A stretch of DNA of 39,345 bases. Source: Betaproteobacteria bacterium. Its GTDB lineage: Bacteria > Pseudomonadota > Gammaproteobacteria > Burkholderiales > Burkholderiaceae_C. Positions 33,535 to 39,345 of the stretch are shown in pieces; within the stretch, counting starts at the first letter, position 1; each line of letters starts with the position of its first letter. A program made the position numbers and the translations under genes. The DNA lies in assembly GCA_009921265.1 (NCBI GenBank), contig RFYV01000027.1, positions 1-39,345 of the forward strand, written 5' to 3'. The notes under the pieces are model-generated. The model was not told where the DNA came from. It saw only the letters and a list, made by a program, of their open reading frames with translations, and made no database searches.

Positions 33535-34743
33535 GTGACCGCTTATACCTCCAGTCTTCCCCTATCGGGTATTCGAGTGCTTGATTTATCCCGCGTTTTT
33601 GCGGGTCCTTGGTGCGGGATGGTTTTGGGTGATTTTGGGGCTGAGGTGATCAAGATCGAGCATCCCATGCGAGGTGACGATACGCGCGATTGGAGCATTA
33701 GAGTTGGAAACACCGAGACTGCATACTACAACAGCGTCAATCGCAATAAACGATCAGTTACGGTTGATTTGCAAAAGCCTGAAGGTCAGAGGATCGTTTG
33801 TGATTTGGTTAAGCAATGTGACGTCTTGATTCATAACTTTAAGTTTGGTGGATTGGATAAATTGGGTTTGGGATATGAATCTATCAAGAGCATTAAATCA
33901 GACATCATCTATTGTTCAATTTCAGGATACGACAGAACAGGATCAGAAGCAGCAAGACCCGGGTATGACTTGGTGGTGCAAGGTGAGGCGGGATTGATGG
34001 GGCTCAATGGTGAGGCATCTCAACCACCCCTCAAATTTGGTATTGCTGTTGTCGATATGTTCACAGGCATGTACAGTGCGCAAGCAATTTTGGCCGCTTT
34101 GTTTGAAAGAAATCGCACCAAGCAGGGGCGCCATATTGAAATGGCCTTGTTTGACTGCGGCATCATGATTACATCCTATTGCGGTCTAGAAGCTTTAGTT
34201 ATGGATGAAGACCCGCCTCGGTACGGCAACGCACATCCGTCTATTGTTCCTTATGGTGTTTTCGAAACGGCCGATAGCCCAGTCGTGATTACGGTAGGTA
34301 ATAACGCACAATTTGAACGTTTTTGCAGAGAAGTCATTGACAGAAAAGATTTGGCAGACGATCAGCGTTTTAAAACAAATTTAGATCGAAAAATAAATAG
34401 AGATGTTTTGGTTCCTGAAATATTGCAAGAACTTAAAAAAAGAAAACGTGAACTGCTGATGAATAAATTAACCAAAGCAGGTATTCCATGTGGAGAGGTA
34501 TTGGGTTTGTTAGAGGCTTTAAGGAGTGAGCGTGTGAAAGCGGGGGGCTTGGTGAGCCAACAGCCACATCCAATTGAAGGGTCTACGCCTATTCTTGCAC
34601 CACCCTATCGCTTTGATGGTCAGAGGCTACCCGTCAGAATGTCTGCGCCAGTTTTAGGCGAGGGTACGAACGCTATCTTGTCTGACATGTTGGGGCTTGA
34701 TAAGAAAAAATTAACTGAATTAAAAGATAAAGGCGTGATTTAA
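33535..34743 (+). CDS. CaiB/BaiF (class III) CoA-transferase
   Basis: A 402-residue class-III CoA-transferase with a GTG start. Motifs are GIRVLDLSRVFAGPWCGMVL, GDFGAEVIKIEHP, NRNKRSVTVDL and ISGYDRTGSEAARPGYDLVVQ. The catalytic Asp174 is in AVVDMFTGMYSAQAILAAL. The C-terminal MSAPVLGEGTNAIL is also typical. It likely activates an imported carboxylic acid with CoA from a donor thioester such as succinyl-CoA. It heads a plus-strand operon with two acyl-CoA dehydrogenases and a nitronate-monooxygenase-like gene, and is the probable entry step of that pathway. Confidence 0.93.
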   Translation: MTAYTSSLPLSGIRVLDLSRVFAGPWCGMVLGDFGAEVIKIEHPMRGDDTRDWSIRVGNTETAYYNSVNRNKRSVTVDLQKPEGQRIVCDLVKQCDVLIHNFKFGGLDKLGLGYESIKSIKSDIIYCSISGYDRTGSEAARPGYDLVVQGEAGLMGLNGEASQPPLKFGIAVVDMFTGMYSAQAILAALFERNRTKQGRHIEMALFDCGIMITSYCGLEALVMDEDPPRYGNAHPSIVPYGVFETADSPVVITVGNNAQFERFCREVIDRKDLADDQRFKTNLDRKINRDVLVPEILQELKKRKRELLMNKLTKAGIPCGEVLGLLEALRSERVKAGGLVSQQPHPIEGSTPILAPPYRFDGQRLPVRMSAPVLGEGTNAILSDMLGLDKKKLTELKDKGVI

Positions 34744-34770
34744 ATTGCAACAACTAGATACGGTTAAATC

Positions 34771-35952
34771 ATGGATTTAAGTTACTCGCCAGAAGAAATG
34801 ACATTTCGCGAAGAGGTTCAACTCTGGCTCAAAAGTAATGTGCCAGAACATATTCGTCAAAAAGTGATTCGCTATCAAGCGTTGACCAGAGATGATTACA
34901 ACTCTTGGCATGGAATCTTGGCAGATAAGGGATGGTCGGTGCCGCACTGGCCCGTGGAGTGGGGCGGTACGGGTTGGAATGTTACACAACGGTATATTTT
35001 TGATGAGGAGTTTGGTGCGGCAGCCGCGCCTGCTTTACCGCCTTTGGGACCTCATATGTGTGCATCAGTTTTGATGAAGTTTGGAACTGATGTGCAAAAG
35101 AAAAAATTTTTACCTCGCATTAGAACGGGTGAGGATTTTTGGATACAAGGTTATTCAGAACCCAGCGCGGGATCGGACTTGGCTGCCATACAAACAAAAG
35201 CAGAGCGAATTGCCGATCATTATGTGGTGAATGGACAAAAGATTTGGACAACATTGGGTCAGTTTGGCGACTGGATTTTTTGTTTGGTTCGTACCAATTT
35301 TAAAGTTGAAAAAAAGCAAGACGGCATTAGCTTTTTATTGATCGACATGAAAACACCTGGCATCACAGTGCGTCCGATTATTTTAATGGACGGCGGTCAT
35401 GAAGTAAATGAAGTATTTTTCAAAGACGTGATTGTTCATAAAGAAAATTTAGTATTTGAAGAGGATAAAGGATGGACGGTTGCGAAATATTTGTTGGGGC
35501 ACGAACGAATGAACAGTGCGCGTGTTGGAATTTCAAGAAGAGAGCTCAAGGCACTCAAAAATTTGGCAGCCACACAAATAAAGAATAATAGACCTTTGAT
35601 AGAAGATACACGTTTTCGCGATCGATTAGCGCGTATTGAGATTGAATTAACTGCATTGGAGATCACTGCTATGCGATTTTTAGATCGCATGCGGCAGACA
35701 GGACAACCACCGGGCGCAGATGTGTCGATGCTGAAAATTAAAGGCACAGAAATACAGCAACAAATTACTGAATTGATGATGCAATCGATTGGCCTCAAAG
35801 CATTGCCTCGCCATTCATTAGGGCATCACAATTGGGATGACTGGGCGGCAGAAATTGCGCCTAGGTATTTTAATTTTAGAAAGACGAGTATTTATGCTGG
35901 ATCAAATGAGATTCAACGCAATATTATTGCAAAAATGACTCTGGGTTTATGA
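34771..35952 (+). CDS. Acyl-CoA dehydrogenase (probable catalytic subunit)
   Basis: A 393-residue FAD-dependent acyl-CoA dehydrogenase. Flavin-binding blocks are GYSEPSAGSDLAAIQTKAER and WTTLGQFGDWIFCLVRT. Near the C-terminus, IYAGSNEIQRNIIAK has Ala376 where medium-chain enzymes carry the catalytic Glu. Glu245 in LLGHERMNSARVG aligns by eye with the alternative catalytic-base site of isovaleryl-CoA-type enzymes. The subtype resembles FadE17/FadE26-like enzymes of ring or side-chain catabolism. A second, diverged dehydrogenase follows 12 bases later, suggesting an alpha2beta2 heteromer. Confidence 0.92.
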   Translation: MDLSYSPEEMTFREEVQLWLKSNVPEHIRQKVIRYQALTRDDYNSWHGILADKGWSVPHWPVEWGGTGWNVTQRYIFDEEFGAAAAPALPPLGPHMCASVLMKFGTDVQKKKFLPRIRTGEDFWIQGYSEPSAGSDLAAIQTKAERIADHYVVNGQKIWTTLGQFGDWIFCLVRTNFKVEKKQDGISFLLIDMKTPGITVRPIILMDGGHEVNEVFFKDVIVHKENLVFEEDKGWTVAKYLLGHERMNSARVGISRRELKALKNLAATQIKNNRPLIEDTRFRDRLARIEIELTALEITAMRFLDRMRQTGQPPGADVSMLKIKGTEIQQQITELMMQSIGLKALPRHSLGHHNWDDWAAEIAPRYFNFRKTSIYAGSNEIQRNIIAKMTLGL

Positions 35953-35964
35953 TGGGAATCAATC

Positions 35965-37122
35965 ATGAATTTTGAATACACCAGTGAACAACAGTTAATT
36001 GCAGAATCTGTTCGAAAATATTTAGAAAAAAATTACGATTTTGAATTGCGACAAAAACGAGTGCAAAAACCGATGGATATCGATCGGCATACATGGACTC
36101 AATTTGCAGATATGGGTTTATTGGGGTTGGGCGTAGCCCCACTTTTTGGGGGGCTAGGCGGTGGTGCCAATGATTGGATGCCTGTGATGGAGGTGATGGG
36201 CGAATCTCTTGTTCTAGAGGCTTTGATTGATCATGTGGGTTTTGCAACTCGATTGTTAGCTCGAAGCGCATTAGCCTATCACCGCAATGAATTGTTGCCA
36301 CGTTTGATGGATGGTTCATTGGTAGCAACGTTTGCTTATTTGGAACCCGAGCAACGCATTGCAAGTCATCAACTGGAAACGACTGCCGTTGCGCACGATT
36401 TGGGTTGGAAGCTGAATGGTAAAAAAACAGGCGTTATGGGTCTTCCTCAAGCAACAGCATTTTTAATAGCGGCTCAACTTCATTCGGGTGTCGGTTTGTT
36501 TTGGGTTGATGCTTCCAGCGCCGGTATTCATATCGATATGTATCAGACTTACGACGGGCGAGTTGCTGCGGACGTCAGTTTAAAAGATGTGGTTCTTGAT
36601 CATCGCGCATATGTCAATTTAGGTGAAGATTGTTGGCCTTGGATTGAAGAGGCAATTGATTATTCTTCCGCTTTATTGTGTGCTGACGCATTAGGAGCTA
36701 TGAAGTGCGCCAATGACCTGACTGTTCAGTATGTGAAAGAAAGAAAACAATTTGGCGTAACAATCGGTAGTTTTCAAGCGCTTCAACATCGGATGGTCGA
36801 TTTATTAATGGCGTATGAGCAATCAAAGTCAATGACCATATTGGCGGTTTGTAGTATCGATGAATATGCAAATAGCTTGCAACAAGCTGATATGGATAAA
36901 AGAAAAACACGTATTTCTGCTGCGATGGTTTGTTTAATCAATGCATCTCGCTTAATTAGTCAAGAATGCGTTCAATTACATGGTGCAATGGGAATGTCTG
37001 ATGAGATGAAAATTTCTCACATATTTAGACGTTTAACTGCTTTTTCTCAAATGCATGGAGATATAGATGAGCACTTGGATCGATATACCCAGTTGATGTA
37101 TCGCGATTCATTCACTTCATAG
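35965..37122 (+). CDS. Acyl-CoA dehydrogenase-family protein (probable partner subunit)
   Basis: A 385-residue, diverged acyl-CoA dehydrogenase. The N-terminal helical domain includes FADMGLLGLGVAPLFGGLGG; the middle domain is weaker than usual (FAYLEPEQRIASHQL lacks the normal TEP-x-x-GSD motif). YVKERKQFGVTIGSFQALQHRM is well kept and supplies the FAD-contacting Arg. Neither usual site for the catalytic glutamate is obvious: the C-terminal segment reads LHGAMGMSDEMKISHIFRR. I read it as the partner chain of the preceding enzyme, as in FadE heteromers of steroid degraders. GGGAA precedes the ATG, and the stop TAG overlaps the next gene's GGAG. Confidence 0.88.
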   Translation: MNFEYTSEQQLIAESVRKYLEKNYDFELRQKRVQKPMDIDRHTWTQFADMGLLGLGVAPLFGGLGGGANDWMPVMEVMGESLVLEALIDHVGFATRLLARSALAYHRNELLPRLMDGSLVATFAYLEPEQRIASHQLETTAVAHDLGWKLNGKKTGVMGLPQATAFLIAAQLHSGVGLFWVDASSAGIHIDMYQTYDGRVAADVSLKDVVLDHRAYVNLGEDCWPWIEEAIDYSSALLCADALGAMKCANDLTVQYVKERKQFGVTIGSFQALQHRMVDLLMAYEQSKSMTILAVCSIDEYANSLQQADMDKRKTRISAAMVCLINASRLISQECVQLHGAMGMSDEMKISHIFRRLTAFSQMHGDIDEHLDRYTQLMYRDSFTS

Positions 37123-37130
37123 GAGTTCGC

Positions 37131-38093
37131 GTGCCAAGTATTCAATCACTTTTATCAAACCTGCGCTTGCCTGTTATTTGCTCGCCTATGTTTATTATCA
37201 GTAATCCACCTTTAGTCATTGAGCAGTGTAAAGCCGGCGTGGTCGGATCCATGCCAGCACTCAATGCAAGACCGCAAGAGCAACTCAAAGCTTGGCTTGA
37301 AGAAATCACACAAACCTTGGCCGCACATGATCGTGATTATCCAGATCAACCAGCTGCACCGTTTGCAATCAATCAAATTGTTCACAAAAGTAATGATCGA
37401 TTGGCAGACGATATGGAGATGATTATGCATTTCAAAGTCCCATTGGTGATTACTTCCCTGGGGGCTCGTGAAGATATAAATGAAGCTGTTCATGCCTATG
37501 GTGGTCGGGTCATGCATGATGTCATCAACAACACATTTGCAAAAAAAGCAATTGATAAAGGTGCAGACGGTTTGATTGCAGTGGCTGCGGGTGCAGGCGG
37601 TCATGCAGGGGTTAAAAGTCCATTTGCACTCATGCAGGAACTTCGGCAGTGGTTTGATGGCCCCATTGCGCTGAGCGGCTCCATTGCGCATGGCAATTCA
37701 ATACTGGCCGCACAAGCATTGGGTGCTGATTTTGCATATATAGGATCTGCCTTTATCGCAACCCAAGAAGCTCGTTCCAGTGATGCCTATAAGCAGGCAA
37801 TAGTTGATGGAACATCGGATGATGTAGTCTATTCCAATTTATTTACAGGTGTCTATGGCAACTATTTGAAAACCAGTATTCGCAATGCTGGATTAGATCC
37901 GGAAAATTTACCTGTGAACGATGAAAAAATAATGAATTTTTCCGCAGGACAAGCCGGCAAATCAAAGGTTTGGAAAGATATTTGGGGTAGTGGTCAAGGC
38001 ATCGGAGCTGTTGATCAAGTTTTAAGCACGAAACAGTTGGTGAATCGATTGAATCGTGAATATGTGGCAGCCCGAGATCGACTGGGTTTTTAA
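37131..38093 (+). CDS. Nitronate monooxygenase-family flavoprotein
   Basis: A 320-residue FMN-dependent barrel protein with a GTG start and GGAG five bases upstream. The family signature is AVAAGAGGHAG with catalytic His158, followed by IALSGSIAHGNSILAAQALGADFAYIGSAFIAT, the FMN-phosphate-binding region. The N-terminus LPVICSPMFIISNPPLVIEQ is typical. Proteins in this family include nitronate monooxygenases and quinone- or enoyl-dependent reductases, and are often found beside acyl-CoA dehydrogenases in catabolic clusters, where an enoyl-CoA or ring reduction role is possible. Its TAA is embedded in a TTAA shared with the stop of the convergent receptor. Confidence 0.88.
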   Translation: MPSIQSLLSNLRLPVICSPMFIISNPPLVIEQCKAGVVGSMPALNARPQEQLKAWLEEITQTLAAHDRDYPDQPAAPFAINQIVHKSNDRLADDMEMIMHFKVPLVITSLGAREDINEAVHAYGGRVMHDVINNTFAKKAIDKGADGLIAVAAGAGGHAGVKSPFALMQELRQWFDGPIALSGSIAHGNSILAAQALGADFAYIGSAFIATQEARSSDAYKQAIVDGTSDDVVYSNLFTGVYGNYLKTSIRNAGLDPENLPVNDEKIMNFSAGQAGKSKVWKDIWGSGQGIGAVDQVLSTKQLVNRLNREYVAARDRLGF

Positions 38094-39085
38094 TCAAACG
38101 AAATATTCAGCGATTTAAGTATAGGCCCCCATTTTTCAGACTGTTGTTTGATGAAATCAGTCGTCTCTTGGCGAGTCGCTGCCATTGGCATGATATTGGT
38201 ACTCAGTAATGCTTTTTCTATATCAGGATTGCGAGCAACGTCACGCATCACAGCATTTAATTTTTCTAAGATAGACGCTGGTGTATTGGGTGGTGCGCAT
38301 AATCCAAAAAATGCAGAAAGAGTTACTTGCGGATAGCCTTGTTCAGCCATGGTTGGAATATTGGGCTGTGTGGGCCAGCGCCTGGGATAAGTCACAGCAA
38401 TTGCTCTGAGTTTTCCGCTTTGAACCAGGTTAATGGCGGCACCATCAATCATGAAGTCTATACGCCCAGCCATCAAATCAACATGCGACTCGGGTCCTTT
38501 GTAGGGCACATGTACCAATTGTTGAATACCCGATTGAGACCTAAACAATTCGGTGATCATGTGATTGGGTCCGCCTGCACCATGAGTGCCATAGCTAAGG
38601 CCTTGTGGATTTGCTTTAGCGGCACGGATCAAATCTTCAACGGATTTAAAAGGTGATTCAGGTCGCACAACCACAAAAGAAGTGACAACTCCCATGATTC
38701 CGACATTTGAAAAAGCATCGGGATCAAAGGCTAATTTTTTGTAAGTCCATTTATTAAGCGCATTGGATGCCATCGTAGACACAAACAAGGTGTAACCATC
38801 GCTGGGTGAATTAAAAACGGCAGCAGCACCAATATTCGTAGCAGCCCCGGGTTTAAAGTCAAGAACAAAAGGTTGCCCTAGTTTGTTTGATAACTCTTTT
38901 GCAAATAAGCGAGTCAGGCCATCGCTCATGCCACCCGCACCAAAAGGTACAACAATTTTGACTGGACGATTCGGATAGTCTGATTGTGCAGTTGAGTAGC
39001 TTGAGTAAATGAGAGCGCTTAAAAAAATCGTCAGTATGCGCCAAGGTCGTTTTTGTTGATTAAAAATATCAGACAAGGCCAGCAT
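38090..39085 (-). CDS. Bug/TctC-family periplasmic solute-binding receptor (RWPT group, copy 5)
   Basis: A 331-residue receptor. ATG at 39085 is preceded by AAGGA at good spacing; an ATG at 39142 would give an implausible extra 19 residues. The signal peptide is long, with a positive N-region and hydrophobic RILTIFLSALIYSSYS, cleaving near TAQ. The ligand loop VPFGAGGMSDGLTRLF has GG and Asp. DFKPGAATNIGAAAV, HVPYKGPESHVDLMAGRID and RRWPTQPNIPT place it with the four receptors at 25-31 kb, and it is particularly like copy 1. It is convergent with the flavoprotein gene and downstream of an SDR on the same strand. Confidence 0.93.
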   Translation of the reverse strand: MLALSDIFNQQKRPWRILTIFLSALIYSSYSTAQSDYPNRPVKIVVPFGAGGMSDGLTRLFAKELSNKLGQPFVLDFKPGAATNIGAAAVFNSPSDGYTLFVSTMASNALNKWTYKKLAFDPDAFSNVGIMGVVTSFVVVRPESPFKSVEDLIRAAKANPQGLSYGTHGAGGPNHMITELFRSQSGIQQLVHVPYKGPESHVDLMAGRIDFMIDGAAINLVQSGKLRAIAVTYPRRWPTQPNIPTMAEQGYPQVTLSAFFGLCAPPNTPASILEKLNAVMRDVARNPDIEKALLSTNIMPMAATRQETTDFIKQQSEKWGPILKSLNISFD

Positions 39086-39188
39086 AGGAATCCTTATGTA
39101 TTTAAAGACTATAAGAGCCATGCTAGGGCGCCTAAGGCGCATTCACAAATTATTTAAACTTATTAATGCCATCAAATGTATTGATAGC
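39086..39188. promoter_or_regulatory. Intergenic gap with 13-base palindrome
   Basis: Between the SDR end and the receptor start lies GCGCCT-A-AGGCGC (39128-39140), a perfect inverted repeat around a central A in an otherwise AT-rich stretch. It could be an operator for the receptor gene or a short hairpin ending the SDR message. No clear T-run follows on the minus strand, which weakens the terminator reading. Confidence 0.3.
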
Positions 39189-39345
39189 TTAACCACGTTT
39201 CTCAAGAAGCCCGCCATCCACGGGCAATAAAACCCCCGTGATGTACGCCGCCTCGTCTGACGCCAAAAATACTGCGGCATTGGCTACGTCCCAAGCTGAG
39301 CCCATGCGTCCCATGGGGACTAACGCATTGCGTTCGTTACGAATG
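39189..39345 (-). CDS. Short-chain dehydrogenase/reductase (partial, N-terminus beyond right edge)
   Basis: The reverse strand gives 51 residues of an SDR C-terminus, ending at a TAA at 39189-39191. The visible sequence includes [40 protein letters not shown] and a final LLEKRG. These are the standard P-x-GR-x-G, FL-x-S-D-x-A-x-Y-x-TG and VDGG blocks of classical SDRs. The catalytic Ser-Tyr-Lys region lies outside the window. It is upstream of receptor copy 5 on the same strand and might be co-transcribed with it. Confidence 0.9.
   Translation of the reverse strand, partial: IRNERNALVPMGRMGSAWDVANAAVFLASDEAAYITGVLLPVDGGLLEKRG

Noticed and set aside
37212-37691. Long open frame (159 codons) on the minus strand within the nitronate-monooxygenase gene
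   Set aside because: It is antisense to a clearly conserved flavoprotein and its translation has no recognisable family or ribosome-binding site.
1-39345. Mobile element, CRISPR array, phage defence or toxin-antitoxin system
   Set aside because: No transposase, integrase, regularly spaced repeat array, nuclease/helicase pairing or small toxin-like gene pair was found; all sizeable frames fit metabolic, regulatory or receptor families.

Overview
The window comes from a compact, moderately AT-rich (roughly 45% GC by eye) Gram-negative genome, most likely Burkholderiales (Betaproteobacteria). Supporting signs are the bpt-aat pair, the seven Bug/TctC periplasmic solute receptors in 39 kb, and several class-III CoA-transferases, IclR/LysR/TetR regulators and acyl-CoA dehydrogenases. 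The genus cannot be fixed from sequence alone. Coding density is very high. No gap exceeds 300 bases, and several convergent gene pairs abut or share their stop codons. I see no tRNA, rRNA, CRISPR array, insertion sequence or phage gene.

Layout. 1-1925 (minus): aat and bpt (N-end rule aminoacyl transferases), then the N-terminal part of an IclR regulator that runs off the left edge. 1962-4146 (plus): a membrane acyltransferase and a protein that resembles Bacillus spore transglutaminase Tgl. 4155-5150 (minus): a Bug receptor. 5338-9318 (plus): a tight four-gene operon (methyltransferase, HIBADH-like dehydrogenase, class-III aminotransferase, short 6-phosphogluconate dehydrogenase). 9319-14148 (minus): a six-gene operon starting with an asparaginase-like protein, followed by a Bug receptor, SDR, HIBADH-like dehydrogenase, CoA-binding protein and an ECHDC3-like crotonase. 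14215-16054 (plus): pyrrolidone-carboxylate peptidase and a CoA-transferase. 16062-18778: a VOC protein, an aldehyde dehydrogenase and an aldo/keto reductase. 18986-20996 (plus): FMN reductase, HpcH/HpaI aldolase and carboxymuconolactone-decarboxylase-like protein. 20997-24388 (minus): a Gfo/Idh/MocA oxidoreductase, a TetR regulator, a flavin reductase and a luciferase-like monooxygenase.

24532-39345 is the most unusual part. A LysR regulator precedes a plus-strand run of Bug, Bug, alpha/beta hydrolase, Bug, SDR, Bug. This is followed on the minus strand by a cytosolic-looking six-repeat kelch protein and a second, closely related alpha/beta hydrolase. Next on the plus strand come a CoA-transferase, two acyl-CoA dehydrogenases and a nitronate-monooxygenase-like flavoprotein, then a minus-strand Bug receptor and the end of an SDR. 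The five Bug receptors here share an Arg-Trp-Pro-Thr signature absent from the two receptors further left, so they look like a local expansion. No TctA/TctB membrane subunits are present.

Taken together (inference), the region looks like an accessory catabolic island. Diversified receptors would capture organic acids, CoA-transferases activate them, and acyl-CoA dehydrogenases, SDRs, flavoproteins and hydrolases degrade them. The substrate is not readable from the sequence. Several inverted repeats in regulator-associated gaps are candidate operators.
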